Shown here in pieces: positions 25,611 through 36,289 of a stretch of 64,000 bases of DNA. The first letter of the stretch is position 1, and each line of letters opens with the position of its first letter. Made by a program: the position numbers and the translations under genes. The notes beneath the pieces are model-generated. The model searched no databases and was not told the DNA's origin. It was given only the letters and a program-made list of their open reading frames with translations. The stretch is from Serratia quinivorans (GTDB taxonomy: Bacteria > Pseudomonadota > Gammaproteobacteria > Enterobacterales > Enterobacteriaceae): contig NZ_CAMKGL010000001.1 in NCBI RefSeq assembly GCF_946227985.1, forward strand, positions 558,001-622,000, given 5' to 3'.

Positions 25611-26572
25611 AGCAGAATCACCCGGTTGTTTTGGTCAGAAAACGCAAGTCGCATCAGGCCAGCCATCACGGCGGCTCCTGGAAGATTGCTTACGCCGATT
25701 TTATGACGGCGATGATGGCTTTTTTCCTGGTGATGTGGCTGCTGGCTATCGCCAGCCCGCAGGAACTGACGCAAATTGCCGAATATTTCCGCACGCCGTT
25801 AAAAGTGGCGCTGACCAGCGGTGACAAGAGCAGTTCGGAAAGCAGCCCGATCCCCGGCGGGGGAGATGACCCCACTCAGCAGGATGGGCTGGTGAAAAGG
25901 CAGATTGATACGCTTGAGAAACGCGACGAGGAGCTGCGGTTGAACAAGCTGCGGGAAAAGCTCGATGAGCTGATTGAGTCCGATCCGCGACTGAAAGCGC
26001 TGCGCCCACATCTGCTGATCAACATGATGGATGAAGGTCTACGCATTCAGATCATCGATAGCCAGAACCGCCCGATGTTCAAAACCGGCAGTGCGCAGGT
26101 TGAAAGCTATATGCGTGACATCCTGCGGGCGATTGCCCCGATCCTCAATGATCTGCCGAATAAAATCAGCCTGTCCGGCCACACCGACGATATTCCTTAC
26201 GCCACGGGGGAGCGGGGTTACAGCAACTGGGAGCTTTCGGCCGATCGCGCCAATGCTTCACGGCGTGAGCTGATTGCCGGTGGGCTGTCGGAAGGGAAGG
26301 TGCTGCGGGTGGTGGGCATGGCTGCCACCATGAGCCTGAAACAGCACGGCGCCGATGACGCCATCAACCGCCGCATCACCGTGCTGGTGCTGAACAAGCA
26401 AACCCAGCAGGGCATTGAACACGAAAATGGCGAAAGCAACGCAATGGATGTCGCTCAGCCGGTCGAGCTAAAGTCGCTGGCCCCAGCGGCGATGGCTCCG
26501 GCCACCCTCATTGCACCGGAGCAGCCGGCGGCTGACCCAGTACCGACTAACAGCGACTCACAGCAGAGGTGA
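25607..26572 (+). CDS. motB: MotB, peptidoglycan-anchored stator subunit
   Basis: 321 residues, slightly longer than in E. coli because of a Pro/Ala-rich tail. A basic N-terminus leads to a single membrane helix ([20 protein letters not shown]) with the proton-carrying Asp31. An OmpA-like domain in the second half ([34 protein letters not shown]) binds peptidoglycan. It starts inside the end of motA (ATGA) and is followed four bases later by cheA, a single operon. Confidence 0.97.
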   Translation: MKQNHPVVLVRKRKSHQASHHGGSWKIAYADFMTAMMAFFLVMWLLAIASPQELTQIAEYFRTPLKVALTSGDKSSSESSPIPGGGDDPTQQDGLVKRQIDTLEKRDEELRLNKLREKLDELIESDPRLKALRPHLLINMMDEGLRIQIIDSQNRPMFKTGSAQVESYMRDILRAIAPILNDLPNKISLSGHTDDIPYATGERGYSNWELSADRANASRRELIAGGLSEGKVLRVVGMAATMSLKQHGADDAINRRITVLVLNKQTQQGIEHENGESNAMDVAQPVELKSLAPAAMAPATLIAPEQPAADPVPTNSDSQQR

Positions 26573-26576
26573 TCCC

Positions 26577-28550
26577 GTGAGCATGGATATTAGTGCGTTT
26601 TATCAGACCTTTTTTGATGAAGCAGACGAGTTGCTGGCCGATATGGAGCAACATCTGCTGGAGTTGGATCCGCTGGCGCCAGACATTGAGCCGCTGAACG
26701 CCATTTTCCGCGCAGCGCATTCCATCAAAGGGGGAGCGGCTACCTTTGGTTTTACGGTACTGCAGGAAACCACCCATTTGCTGGAGAACCTGCTCGATGG
26801 TGCGCGGCGTCAGGAAATGAGCCTGAGCACCGAGATTATCAACCTGTTTCTGGAAACCAAAGACATTATGCAGGAGCAACTGGACGCCTATAAGACGTCG
26901 CAAAAACCTGACGCCGACAGCTTTGAGTACATCTGCCAGGCATTGCGGCAGCTGGCATTGGACGCACAGCAACAGGATGCCCCCGCAGCGCATCCAGCCA
27001 CGGAGCATGCCGTCGCGGTACCTGCGACGATCGACGGCGGGATGCGAATTTGCCTGAGTGGCCTCAAATCCAGCGAAGTCCCGCTGATGCTCGAAGAGCT
27101 GGGAAATCTGGGTGAGGTGAAAAACCCGCAGCAGACCGAAAACAGCCTGGAAGTGACGCTGCTGACCTCCGCCAGCGAAGATGACATCAGCGCGGTGCTC
27201 TGTTTTGTGCTGGAGCCGGAGCAAATCAGCTTCGCCACGCCGCCGCAGACTGAAGCCGTTCCAGCCGTCGCCGCAACATCAGTGCCTGCCGCCGCGACGG
27301 CACCGGAGGTCAAACCGACCCCTGCGGCTGTCGACGTTGCCAAACCCCGCGCCAAGGCCAGCGAATCCACCAGTATCCGCGTAGCGGTAGAGAAAGTGGA
27401 CCAATTGATCAACCTGGTCGGTGAACTGGTGATCACCCAATCGATGCTGGCGCAGCGCTCGGGCAGCCTGGATCCGGTAAATCACGGTGACCTGCTCAAC
27501 AGCATGAGCCAGTTGGAACGTAACGCGCGCGACCTGCAAGAGTCGGTGATGTCGATCCGCATGATGCCGATGGAGTACGTGTTCAGCCGCTTCCCGCGGT
27601 TGGTGCGCGATCTGGCCGGCAAGTTGAATAAACAGGTGGAGTTGCAGCTGCAGGGCAGTTCGACCGAACTGGACAAGAGCCTGATCGAACGCATCATCGA
27701 CCCCTTGACCCACCTGGTGCGCAACAGCCTGGATCACGGCATTGAAGATCCTGATACGCGCGTCGCCGCCGGCAAATCGGCGGTGGGTAATCTGATCCTG
27801 TCGGCGGAGCATCAGGGTGGCAATATCTGCATCGAGGTGACCGACGACGGCGCCGGTCTGAATCGGGAGAAAATTCTCGCCAAAGCGGCCTCGCAGGGGC
27901 TGGCGGTCAGTGACAGCATGAGCGATGAAGATGTCGGCATGTTGATCTTTGCCCCGGGCTTCTCGACTGCCGAACAGGTCACCGATGTGTCCGGCCGCGG
28001 CGTCGGCATGGACGTGGTGAAGCGAAATATTCAGGAGATGGGTGGGCATGTAGAAATCCATTCTCAGGCAGGCAAGGGTACTGCGATCCGTATTTTGCTG
28101 CCATTGACGCTGGCAATTCTCGACGGGATGTCGGTCAAGGTGAACGACGAAGTGTTTATCCTGCCGCTCAACGCGGTGATGGAATCACTGCAGCCGCAGG
28201 CCGAAGACCTGCATCCATTGGCCGGTGGTGAGCGAGTGTTGCAGGTGCGCGGCGAATATCTGCCGCTGGTGGAACTGTTCCGGGTGTTCAACGTGGCAGG
28301 TGCCAAAACCGATGCCACTCAGGGCATTGTGGTGATCCTGCAAAGTGCCGGTCGTCGCTATGCGTTGCTGGTAGATCAATTGGTCGGTCAGCATCAGGTC
28401 GTGGTGAAGAATCTGGAAAGCAACTATCGCAAAGTGCCGGGTATTTCCGCCGCCACGATCCTCGGCGATGGCAGCGTGGCGCTGATTGTCGATGTCTCGG
28501 CGCTGCAAACGCTAAACCGTGAACAGCGTCAGACCGACGCGGCCGCATAA
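26577..28550 (+). CDS. cheA: CheA, chemotaxis histidine kinase
   Basis: 657 residues from the GTG at 26577 with AGAGGTGA upstream. This start aligns exactly with E. coli MSMDISDFYQ, and the longer frame runs into motB. Domains in order: P1 with phospho-accepting His48 (FRAAHSIKGGA), P2 CheY/CheB-binding (about 160-230), an Ala/Pro linker, P3 dimerisation (VDQLINLVGELVITQSML), P4 ATPase (NSLDHGIED, DDGAGLN, GRGVGMDVV) and P5 CheW-like. CheA phosphorylates CheY and CheB according to receptor state. Confidence 0.97.
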   Translation: MSMDISAFYQTFFDEADELLADMEQHLLELDPLAPDIEPLNAIFRAAHSIKGGAATFGFTVLQETTHLLENLLDGARRQEMSLSTEIINLFLETKDIMQEQLDAYKTSQKPDADSFEYICQALRQLALDAQQQDAPAAHPATEHAVAVPATIDGGMRICLSGLKSSEVPLMLEELGNLGEVKNPQQTENSLEVTLLTSASEDDISAVLCFVLEPEQISFATPPQTEAVPAVAATSVPAAATAPEVKPTPAAVDVAKPRAKASESTSIRVAVEKVDQLINLVGELVITQSMLAQRSGSLDPVNHGDLLNSMSQLERNARDLQESVMSIRMMPMEYVFSRFPRLVRDLAGKLNKQVELQLQGSSTELDKSLIERIIDPLTHLVRNSLDHGIEDPDTRVAAGKSAVGNLILSAEHQGGNICIEVTDDGAGLNREKILAKAASQGLAVSDSMSDEDVGMLIFAPGFSTAEQVTDVSGRGVGMDVVKRNIQEMGGHVEIHSQAGKGTAIRILLPLTLAILDGMSVKVNDEVFILPLNAVMESLQPQAEDLHPLAGGERVLQVRGEYLPLVELFRVFNVAGAKTDATQGIVVILQSAGRRYALLVDQLVGQHQVVVKNLESNYRKVPGISAATILGDGSVALIVDVSALQTLNREQRQTDAAA

Positions 28551-28581
28551 TAATTAATCTATTGATTTAAAGGTGAATGAC

Positions 28582-29082
28582 ATGGCAGGACTGGCAACCG
28601 TCAGCAAACTGGCTGGCGAAACGGTAGGGCAAGAATTCCTGATTTTTACCTTGGGCAATGAGGAATATGGCATTGATATCCTCAAGGTGCAGGAGATACG
28701 TGGATACGATCAGGTTACTCGCATCGCCAACACTCCGGCCTTTATCAAAGGCGTCACCAACCTGCGCGGCGTGATTGTGCCGATTATCGACCTGCGGGTG
28801 AAGTTTGCTCAGCAGGACGTGTCTTACGATGAAAACACCGTGGTGATCGTGCTGAACTTTGGTCAACGGGTGGTGGGTATTGTGGTTGACGGCGTATCCG
28901 ACGTGCTGTCGTTGACCACCGAGCAAATCCGCCCGGCACCGGAATTTGCCGTGACCCTGGCGACCGAATACCTGACGGGGCTGGGGTCGTTGGGTGACCG
29001 TATGTTGATCCTGGTGGATATCGAAAAGCTGCTGAGCAGCGAAGAGATGTCCCTGGTCGACAGCGTGGCGAAAAGCGCCTGA
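28582..29082 (+). CDS. cheW: CheW, receptor-kinase coupling protein
   Basis: 166 residues from the ATG at 28582, chosen over a GTG three codons earlier because AAAGGTGA then has a normal spacing and [13 protein letters not shown] aligns with E. coli MTGMTNVTKLASE. The body is highly conserved: [57 protein letters not shown]. CheW is an SH3-like scaffold linking CheA to the receptors Tsr and the Tap-like protein encoded next. Confidence 0.97.
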   Translation: MAGLATVSKLAGETVGQEFLIFTLGNEEYGIDILKVQEIRGYDQVTRIANTPAFIKGVTNLRGVIVPIIDLRVKFAQQDVSYDENTVVIVLNFGQRVVGIVVDGVSDVLSLTTEQIRPAPEFAVTLATEYLTGLGSLGDRMLILVDIEKLLSSEEMSLVDSVAKSA

Positions 29083-29095
29083 TCTGTCGAACCCT

Positions 29096-29122
29096 CTGTA
29101 GGGGCGCTGCATGCCGCGCCCT
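29096..29122 (+). repeat. Short palindromic repeat, copy A
   Basis: A 27-base element after cheW beginning CTGTAGGGGCGCTGCATGC and ending GCGCCCT. It folds GGGCGC against GCGCCC around TGCATGC. A second copy, inverted and differing at one base, lies at 53415-53441 after flgL. It is probably a REP-like dispersed repeat. Confidence 0.7.
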
Positions 29123-29154
29123 GAAACCTACATAAAAATAGTTACCTCCCTGCA

Positions 29155-29181
29155 TAAAGTTCTTCCCCGCCGCGCCGATAA
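29155..29181 (+). promoter_or_regulatory. Sigma-28 (FliA) promoter for tsr
   Basis: TAAAGTTC (29155-29162), an 11-base spacer, GCCGATAA (29174-29181). Seven of eight and eight of eight consensus matches. It places the receptor genes under class 3 control, about 55 bases before the tsr start. Confidence 0.9.
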
Positions 29182-29237
29182 CTCTGTCAATCAACGTAAT
29201 CAGGGCCTGTCCGCGCGGGCATTTATCAAGGGAAAAC

Positions 29238-30908
29238 ATGTTTAATCGTATGAAGGTGGTCACCAGCCTGTTACTGGTGCTGGTGTTATTTGGCGCCTTG
29301 CAGCTGGTTTCAGGCGGGCTCTTCTTCTCCTCACTGAAGAATGACAAAGAAAACTTCACCGTATTGCAGACCATTCGTCAGCAGCAGTCCGAGCTGAACG
29401 AAAGCTGGGTCAACCTGCTGCAGGCGCGCAACACGCTGAACCGTGCCGGTATCCGCCACATGATGGATACCAACAATATTGGCAGCGGTGCCACCGTCGC
29501 CGAACTGCTGGCGCGAGCCAAAAGCAACCTGGTGGTGGCGGAGCAACACTATGCCGCCTATGACAAAATTCCTCTCAATGCCCGCCAGGACGTGCAGTCG
29601 GCCGAAAAGCTCAAGCAGCAATACGGCATACTTCACGGTGCCTTGACCGAACTGACGGTGTTGCTGGGCGAGGGCAAAATCAACGCCTTCTTTGACCAGC
29701 CGACCCAAAGCTATCAGGACGCGTTCGAAGATATCTACAACACCTACCTGGCGCATAACGACAAGCTTTACCAGAGCGCAGTGGAAGACAGTAACAACTC
29801 CTTCAATTTCGCTATCTGGACGCTGGCGGTGGTGCTGTTGGCGGTACTGGCGGTGATTGTTCTGGTATGGAGCGGTATTCACCACATTCTGGTGCGTCCG
29901 CTGAACCGCATGATCGAACACATCAAAATGATTGCCGCCGGTGATTTGACCCAGCCGATCGCCGTGACCAGCCGCAATGAAATGGGCGTGCTGGCCGCCA
30001 GCCTCAAGCATATGCAAAACGAACTGATCGACACCGTTAGCGGCGTGCGTCAGGGGGCCGACGCTATTTATAGCGGTGCATCTGAAATTGCTGCCGGCAA
30101 CAACGATCTCTCTTCACGTACCGAACAGCAGGCCGCCTCACTGGAAGAAACCGCTGCCAGCATGGAGCAACTGACCGCCACGGTGAAACAGAACGCCGAA
30201 AATGCCCGTCAGGCCAGCCAACTGGCGTTGAGCGCCTCCGAAACCGCGCAGAAAGGCGGCAAGGTGGTGGCCAATGTGGTGCAAACCATGCATGACATTG
30301 CCGGTAGTTCGCAGAAAATTGCCGACATTACCGGCGTGATCGACGGTATTGCCTTCCAGACCAACATCCTGGCATTGAATGCGGCGGTAGAAGCGGCACG
30401 CGCCGGTGAACAGGGCCGGGGTTTTGCGGTAGTCGCAGGCGAAGTGCGCAATCTGGCACAGCGCAGTGCCCAGGCGGCGAAGGAAATCAAAGGGTTGATC
30501 GAAGATTCCGTCAATCGCGTCGATATGGGCTCGGTACTGGTAGAAAGCGCCGGTGAAACCATGGGCGATATCGTCAATGCCGTCACCCGCGTTACCGACA
30601 TCATGGGTGAGATCGCCTCGGCGTCCGACGAACAAAGCCGTGGTATCGATCAGGTCGGCCAGGCGGTAGCGGAAATGGATCGCGTCACCCAACAGAACGC
30701 CTCGTTGGTGGAAGAGTCCGCCTCTGCGGCCGCGGCGCTGGAAGAGCAGGCCAGCATGCTGACCCAGTCCGTGGCGGTATTCCGTCTGAAAGCGGCAGGC
30801 CAGGATGATTTCAAAATGCCCGCCAGCAGCAAGGCAACCGTGACTCCGGTACTCAATCATAAAAAAATGAACGCCAGCGATCCGCAGGATAACTGGGAAA
30901 CGTTCTAA
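29238..30908 (+). CDS. tsr: Tsr-like methyl-accepting chemotaxis protein
   Basis: 556 residues. The N-terminal membrane helix, a periplasmic four-helix sensor close to E. coli Tsr ([40 protein letters not shown]), a second helix near residues 190-215, HAMP ([20 protein letters not shown]) and a signalling hairpin with the invariant [20 protein letters not shown] tip are all present. The protein ends in NWETF, the tether for CheR and CheB. The Arg and Thr-rich serine site region (NTLNRAGIR) is kept, so serine sensing is likely. It takes the place tar has in E. coli. Confidence 0.95.
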   Translation: MFNRMKVVTSLLLVLVLFGALQLVSGGLFFSSLKNDKENFTVLQTIRQQQSELNESWVNLLQARNTLNRAGIRHMMDTNNIGSGATVAELLARAKSNLVVAEQHYAAYDKIPLNARQDVQSAEKLKQQYGILHGALTELTVLLGEGKINAFFDQPTQSYQDAFEDIYNTYLAHNDKLYQSAVEDSNNSFNFAIWTLAVVLLAVLAVIVLVWSGIHHILVRPLNRMIEHIKMIAAGDLTQPIAVTSRNEMGVLAASLKHMQNELIDTVSGVRQGADAIYSGASEIAAGNNDLSSRTEQQAASLEETAASMEQLTATVKQNAENARQASQLALSASETAQKGGKVVANVVQTMHDIAGSSQKIADITGVIDGIAFQTNILALNAAVEAARAGEQGRGFAVVAGEVRNLAQRSAQAAKEIKGLIEDSVNRVDMGSVLVESAGETMGDIVNAVTRVTDIMGEIASASDEQSRGIDQVGQAVAEMDRVTQQNASLVEESASAAAALEEQASMLTQSVAVFRLKAAGQDDFKMPASSKATVTPVLNHKKMNASDPQDNWETF

Positions 30909-31044
30909 CCGGCATTGGGTCTCCTTCCTGTCAGGGGGAGGCCGATTCCCCGTTGGCCGATTGGCACAAAGCAGGAGAAACCCCGTTTTCCCTGCTTGGC
31001 CAGAAATCTGAGCTGGCCACCGGCCGGCTGCAAGGAGGTTCACA

Positions 31045-32670
31045 GTGTTTAACCGAATCCGCGTCTCTACCAGTCTGTTTCTGTTGTTGATGACTTTTTG
31101 TGTTATGCAGTTGGCCACCAGCGGCTTGTCGTACACCGCTTTTCGTTCTGATAACCACAACCTGAATTTGATCACCCTCGGCAGCCAGCAGCGCGATGCC
31201 CTCAGCCTGAGCTGGGTCTCGCTGTTACAGGCTCGCAATACGCTCAACCGCGCCGGAACCCGTGCGGCGCTCAAGCTGCCGCAGGATCAGGTCAATGCGC
31301 TGATGGGCAACGCGCGCAGTTCGCTGCAAAAAGCCGACCTTTATTTCAACCAGTTCCTGGCGGTACCGCGTAACAGCGAACAGGAACAACAGCTAACCGC
31401 AACCACCAAGGCCAGCTATGACCGGCTGCGCAATACCCTGCGTGAGCTGATTGGTTTCCTGGAGAACGATAACCTGCAGGCGTTTATGGACCAGCCGACG
31501 CAGAAAACCCAGGACCTGTTTGAAGCCGACTTTGTCCAGTATCTGCAACTGGTGAGCGCCAACGTCAGCGAAGCCAATGCGGCAAATCAGCGCTCCTTCA
31601 CCCTGTCTGGCTGGTTGGTGGCCGGTGCGGTACTGATGCTGATCGTGGTCACCGGCAGCGCCATGTGGTGGCTGCGTAACATGTTGGTACGGCCGCTGAA
31701 TATCATGCGCAGTCATTTTGACCGCATTGCCGCCGGCGATCTGGCCACGCCGATCCAGGTGTATGGCCGTAATGAAATCAGCCAACTGTTCGCCAGCCTG
31801 CAGCGTATGCAGCAGTCGCTGATCGGCACCGTGGGCGCCGTACGCGACGGGGCGGAATCGATTCTGATCGGCCTGCAGGAAATTTCCGAGGGCAATAACG
31901 ATCTCTCTTCCCGTACCGAGCAGCAGGCGGCCTCGCTGGAAGAAACCGCTGCCAGCATGGAGCAGTTGACTGCCACGGTGAAACAGAATGCCGATAACGC
32001 ACGCCAGGCCTCACAATTGGCGCGTGACGCCTCGACCACGGCGGCCAAGGGCGGCGAGCTGGCGGGTGACGTTGTCACTACCATGCACGACATCGCCAAC
32101 AGTTCGCAGAAGATTGGCGCCATTACCAGCGTGATCGACGGTATTGCCTTCCAAACCAATATCCTGGCGTTGAACGCGGCGGTTGAAGCGGCGCGTGCCG
32201 GTGAACAGGGAAGAGGTTTTGCGGTGGTGGCCGGAGAAGTACGCAACCTGGCGCAGCGCAGCGCGCAGGCGGCGAAAGAAATCAAAGGGTTGATCGACGA
32301 ATCGGTCAGTCGCGTCAAGCAAGGGTCGGTGCTGGTGGAAAACTCCGGTGCCACCATGCAAGACATCGTGCGTTCGGTCACCCGGGTGACCGACATTATG
32401 GGGGAGATCGCCTCGGCGTCTGATGAGCAGAGCCGCGGCATCGAACAGGTGACACAGGCGGTCACCCAGATGGATCAGGTAACACAACAAAATGCCGCAT
32501 TGGTGGAGGAAGCGGCCTCGGCGGCCGTCGCGCTGGAGGAACAGGCGATTACCCTGGCCGACGCGGTGTCGGTATTCCGCCTGGCGGACGATAACTTCAC
32601 CGCCCCGGCCAACTCTCAAAACGCAGTTTCACCCGTGGTAAAGGAAGCCCCAGATTGTCAAACCGCATAA
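31045..32670 (+). CDS. tap: Tap-like methyl-accepting chemotaxis protein
   Basis: 541 residues from a GTG with a strong AAGGAGGT site. The N-terminus (MFNRIRVSTSLFLLLMTFCV), the second membrane region (MWWLRNMLVRPLNIMRSHFD) and HAMP (RIAAGDLATPIQVYGRNEIS) follow E. coli Tap rather than Tar or Tsr. The signalling tip is standard. The C-terminus ends in DCQTA without the NWETF pentapeptide, so like Tap it should depend on Tsr for adaptation. E. coli Tap senses dipeptides through a binding protein and also pyrimidines. Ligand here is inferred only. Confidence 0.85.
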   Translation: MFNRIRVSTSLFLLLMTFCVMQLATSGLSYTAFRSDNHNLNLITLGSQQRDALSLSWVSLLQARNTLNRAGTRAALKLPQDQVNALMGNARSSLQKADLYFNQFLAVPRNSEQEQQLTATTKASYDRLRNTLRELIGFLENDNLQAFMDQPTQKTQDLFEADFVQYLQLVSANVSEANAANQRSFTLSGWLVAGAVLMLIVVTGSAMWWLRNMLVRPLNIMRSHFDRIAAGDLATPIQVYGRNEISQLFASLQRMQQSLIGTVGAVRDGAESILIGLQEISEGNNDLSSRTEQQAASLEETAASMEQLTATVKQNADNARQASQLARDASTTAAKGGELAGDVVTTMHDIANSSQKIGAITSVIDGIAFQTNILALNAAVEAARAGEQGRGFAVVAGEVRNLAQRSAQAAKEIKGLIDESVSRVKQGSVLVENSGATMQDIVRSVTRVTDIMGEIASASDEQSRGIEQVTQAVTQMDQVTQQNAALVEEAASAAVALEEQAITLADAVSVFRLADDNFTAPANSQNAVSPVVKEAPDCQTA

Positions 32671-32698
32671 GCAGCCCGTTTTTATTGAGTGAGATGGT

Positions 32699-33571
32699 AT
32701 GAAGCCGGCACCCTCGACCCCTAACCGAGACCCTGCGACCTTATTGACGCAGATGGTACAGCGTCTGCCGTTGCTGGATGTGCATTTCCGCCGTATCAGC
32801 CAGCTGATTTACCAGCGCGCAGGTATCGTGCTGGCAGAGCACAAACGCGAGATGGTTTACAACCGTTTGGTACGACGTCTGCGACTGTTGGGCCTGAACG
32901 ATTTTGGTGACTATCTGGCGCTATTGGAAAGCGATCCGAACAGCGCCGAATGGCAGGCGTTTATCAATGCGCTGACCACCAACCTGACGGCTTTTTTCCG
33001 CGAAGCGCATCACTTCCCGATCCTGGCGGAGCATGCGCGTCAGCGGCCTAACGGTTATTGCGTGTGGAGCACTGCGGCATCGACCGGTGAAGAACCTTAT
33101 TCGATCGCCATCACGCTCAGCGAAGTGCTGGGGCAACGCGCTACCGGTTGTCAGGTGTGGGCCAGCGACATCGATACCCAGGTTCTGGAAAAGGCCGAAG
33201 CGGGCGTTTATCGCCAGGAAGACTTGCGCACCCTGACGCCGACGCAGATGCAGCGTTATTTCCTGCGCGGCACCGGGCCGCATCAGGGGTTGGTGCGGGT
33301 GCGACCGGAACTGGCGGGGCGGGTGAATTTTCAGTCGCTCAATCTGTTGGCCCCTGAATGGGCACTGCCGGGGCAATTTGACGCCATTTTCTGCCGCAAC
33401 GTGATGATCTATTTCGACAAGGCGACACAGGAGCGCATTCTGCGTCGCTTCGTGCCCTTGCTTAAACCGGGGGGGCTGATGTTTGCCGGTCACTCCGAGA
33501 ACTTCAGCCAGATCAGCCGGGATTTCTACTTGCGTGGGCAGACCGTGTATGGCCTGACCAAGGAGAGGTAA
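32699..33571 (+). CDS. cheR: CheR, chemoreceptor glutamate methyltransferase
   Basis: 290 residues. An N-terminal helical domain ([33 protein letters not shown]) precedes the SAM-binding fold with [39 protein letters not shown] and [20 protein letters not shown]. CheR methylates receptor glutamates using S-adenosylmethionine and docks on the NWETF tail of Tsr. Its TAA overlaps the cheB ATG by one base. Confidence 0.97.
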   Translation: MKPAPSTPNRDPATLLTQMVQRLPLLDVHFRRISQLIYQRAGIVLAEHKREMVYNRLVRRLRLLGLNDFGDYLALLESDPNSAEWQAFINALTTNLTAFFREAHHFPILAEHARQRPNGYCVWSTAASTGEEPYSIAITLSEVLGQRATGCQVWASDIDTQVLEKAEAGVYRQEDLRTLTPTQMQRYFLRGTGPHQGLVRVRPELAGRVNFQSLNLLAPEWALPGQFDAIFCRNVMIYFDKATQERILRRFVPLLKPGGLMFAGHSENFSQISRDFYLRGQTVYGLTKER

Positions 33572-34620
33572 TGAACAAAATCAGAGTATTGTGCGTGGAT
33601 GACTCGGCCCTGATGCGGCAGTTGATGACCGAAATCGTCAACAGTCACCCCGATATGGAGATGGTGGCGAGCGCGCCGGATCCGCTGGTCGCACGCGATC
33701 TGATCAAGAAATTTAACCCACAGGTGCTGACGCTGGACGTCGAAATGCCGCGTATGGATGGCCTCGATTTCCTTGAGAAACTGATGCGCCTGCGGCCGAT
33801 GCCGGTGGTGATGGTGTCGTCACTGACGGGCAAGGGGTCAGAAATTACGCTGCGCGCGCTGGAGCTGGGGGCGGTCGATTTCGTCACCAAACCGCAGTTG
33901 GGGATTCGTGAAGGCATGCTGGCCTACAGCGAACTGATTGCCGAGAAAATCCGCACGGCGGCCAAGGCGCGGTTACCGCAGCGCTCCAGCAGCCCGGCCC
34001 CGGCGATCCTCAGTCATGCACCGCTGTTGAGCAGTGAAAAGCTGATCGCCATCGGCGCCTCTACCGGCGGTACTGAAGCTATCCGTCAGGTGTTGCAGCC
34101 GTTGCCGGCGACCAGCCCGGCATTATTGATCACCCAGCATATGCCGCCGGGCTTTACCCGTTCGTTTGCCGAACGGTTGAACAAGCTGTGCCAGATCACG
34201 GTGAAAGAGGCCGAAGACGGCGAGCGCGTGCTGCCGGGCCATGCCTATATCGCACCGGGCGATCGCCATCTGGAATTGTCACGCAGCGGGGCGAATTACC
34301 AGGTGAAACTGCACGATGGTCCACCGGTCAATCGCCACCGGCCTTCGGTGGACGTGCTGTTCCGCTCGGTCGCGCAGTACGCCGGACGCAATGCCGTGGG
34401 CGTGATCCTGACCGGTATGGGCAATGACGGCGCGATGGGCATGCTGGAAATGCATCGCGCCGGTGCTTATACCTTGGCGCAGAACGAAGCCAGTTGCGTG
34501 GTGTTCGGTATGCCGCGCGAGGCGATTGCTACCGGTGGCGTCAATGAAGTGGTGGAACTGGAGCGCATGAGCCAACGCATGCTGGCGCAAATTGCCGGGG
34601 GGCAGGCATTACGTATTTGA
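33571..34620 (+). CDS. cheB: CheB, receptor methylesterase/deamidase
   Basis: 349 residues. The receiver domain has [14 protein letters not shown] and phospho-acceptor Asp56 in [16 protein letters not shown]. The effector domain has the catalytic triad regions [11 protein letters not shown] (Ser), [13 protein letters not shown] (His) and [12 protein letters not shown] (Asp). Phosphorylated by CheA, it hydrolyses receptor methyl esters and deamidates glutamines. An ERIC element with an insert separates it from cheY. Confidence 0.97.
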   Translation: MNKIRVLCVDDSALMRQLMTEIVNSHPDMEMVASAPDPLVARDLIKKFNPQVLTLDVEMPRMDGLDFLEKLMRLRPMPVVMVSSLTGKGSEITLRALELGAVDFVTKPQLGIREGMLAYSELIAEKIRTAAKARLPQRSSSPAPAILSHAPLLSSEKLIAIGASTGGTEAIRQVLQPLPATSPALLITQHMPPGFTRSFAERLNKLCQITVKEAEDGERVLPGHAYIAPGDRHLELSRSGANYQVKLHDGPPVNRHRPSVDVLFRSVAQYAGRNAVGVILTGMGNDGAMGMLEMHRAGAYTLAQNEASCVVFGMPREAIATGGVNEVVELERMSQRMLAQIAGGQALRI

Positions 34621-34635
34621 TTTTGAGCCCTTAAT

Positions 34636-34814
34636 TATACCCGTCGCCTTTCAAGCTGCAGCGTTGTTACCTGCACTCGCTCACCCCAGTCACTTACTTA
34701 AGTAAGCTCCTGAGGATGAACGAGCTGGGCGCCTAGCTGTGCTGTACAGGGATGTACGAATGCCGCGAGCGCATGGATGCGCTAGAGCGGCCAGCTCGAA
34801 ATTCATAGGGTATA
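34636..34814. repeat. ERIC element with palindromic insert (between cheB and cheY)
   Basis: About 179 bases beginning TATACCCGTCGCCTTTCAAG and ending ATAGGGTATA. Its centre contains the exact complement of the ERIC2 primer sequence (CGCTCACCCCAGTCACTTAC) and the TAAGCTCCTGAGGAT half. A normal ERIC is near 126 bases. The surplus lies after CCTAGCTG and itself folds: GTACA/TGTAC at 34744-34757 and AGCGCAT/ATGCGCT at 34768-34783 enclosed by GCCGC/GCGGC. The element would be transcribed with the che operon and form a long hairpin. Confidence 0.88.
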
Positions 34815-34828
34815 TAGAGGAGTTATAG

Positions 34829-35272
<444 letters not shown>

Positions 35273-35283
35273 GGAGAGGGGCG

Positions 35284-35928
35284 ATGAGAGACATTCCAAT
35301 GCCTGCCAGCGATGCGGCAACCGCGGGGGAGATTATCTCCCGCATTGGCCAACTGACGCGCATGTTGCGCGACAGCATGCGAGAACTGGGGCTTGATCAG
35401 GCGATCGCCCAGGCGGCAGAGGCAATCCCGGATGCACGCGATCGTCTGGATTACGTGGTCACCATGACGGCGCAGGCAGCGGAACGGGCGTTGAACTGTG
35501 TGGAAGCCGCGCAGCCGCGTCAGGCGTCGCTGGAATCAGAGGCCAAGGCGTTAAAAGGCCGCTGGGACGATTGGTTCGCCGATCCGATCGAACTGGATGA
35601 CGCGCGCGAACTGGTCACCGACACCCGTCAATATCTGGAGCAGGTGCCGGAGCATACGGCATTCACCAATGCCCAGTTACTGGAAATCATGATGGCGCAG
35701 GATTTCCAGGATCTGACCGGTCAGGTGATCAAACGCATGATGGACGTGGTGCAGGAGATTGAAAAACAGTTGCTGATGGTGCTGATGGAAAACATTCCTG
35801 AACAGCCGGCGAAAGAGAAAAAGCCGAACGACAGCCTGCTCAATGGCCCGCAGCTCGACCAGAACGGTGCCGGAGTGATCGCCAACCAGGCGCAGGTGGA
35901 CGACCTGCTCGACAGCCTGGGTTTCTGA
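35284..35928 (+). CDS. cheZ: CheZ, CheY-P phosphatase
   Basis: 214 residues. The long helical hairpin includes the catalytic region [20 protein letters not shown], whose Gln inserts into the CheY active site. The flexible linker leads to the C-terminal CheY-binding helix [10 protein letters not shown]. CheZ speeds loss of the CheY phosphate and so sets the response time. In E. coli flhB follows, but here a toxin-antitoxin module intervenes. Confidence 0.97.
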   Translation: MRDIPMPASDAATAGEIISRIGQLTRMLRDSMRELGLDQAIAQAAEAIPDARDRLDYVVTMTAQAAERALNCVEAAQPRQASLESEAKALKGRWDDWFADPIELDDARELVTDTRQYLEQVPEHTAFTNAQLLEIMMAQDFQDLTGQVIKRMMDVVQEIEKQLLMVLMENIPEQPAKEKKPNDSLLNGPQLDQNGAGVIANQAQVDDLLDSLGF

Positions 35929-35989
35929 TGTTCTCTGGGGCGCGGCTTAAGTCGTGCCCCGCACTGCGCAACGACTCGCATAACTCAAG

Positions 35990-36010
35990 GTATATAGCAT
36001 TGCTATATAC
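35990..36010. promoter_or_regulatory. Palindromic operator of the toxin-antitoxin module
   Basis: Two perfect 10-base arms, GTATATAGCA and TGCTATATAC, separated by one base, lie 46 bases before the antitoxin ATG. A second imperfect dyad (CTGTGGTG with CACCACAG, 36012-36037) with a TATAATTT-like -10 element between its arms follows directly. Such dyads are typical autoregulatory sites for VapB-VapC complexes. Confidence 0.8.
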
Positions 36011-36055
36011 GCTGTGGTGGTTATAATTTAAGCCACACCACAGAGGAGAGTCGCT

Positions 36056-36289
36056 ATGACATTAGGTTCTGTATTTACCAATAACCGCACCCAGGCCGTG
36101 CGTTTACCTGCTGAGGTCCGCTTTCCCGATTCCGTTTCAAAAGTCTCGGTACGGGTGGTCGGTAAAGAGCGCATCCTTTCGCCGGTAGAGAATACCTGGG
36201 ACAGTTTTTTCTGCACAGACAATCACGTCAGCGATGATTTTCTCAGCGAGAGGGCCGACCAGTATCAGTCTGAAAGGGAAGAATTTTGA
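36056..36289 (+). CDS. vapB: VapB/MvpA-type antitoxin
   Basis: 77 residues. The N-terminal half is an AbrB/MazE-like swapped-hairpin DNA-binding domain ([35 protein letters not shown]). The C-terminal tail ([20 protein letters not shown]) is the acidic toxin-binding part. The start has an AGAGGAGAG site. Its TGA overlaps the toxin ATG by one base, so the two are coupled. It likely represses its own promoter through the dyad upstream. Confidence 0.9.
   Translation: MTLGSVFTNNRTQAVRLPAEVRFPDSVSKVSVRVVGKERILSPVENTWDSFFCTDNHVSDDFLSERADQYQSEREEF

Noticed and set aside
30941-30963. GCCGATTC and GCCGATTG before the tap-like gene as sigma-28 -10 elements
   Set aside because: No -35 element resembling TAAAGTTT at the 11-base spacing for either.
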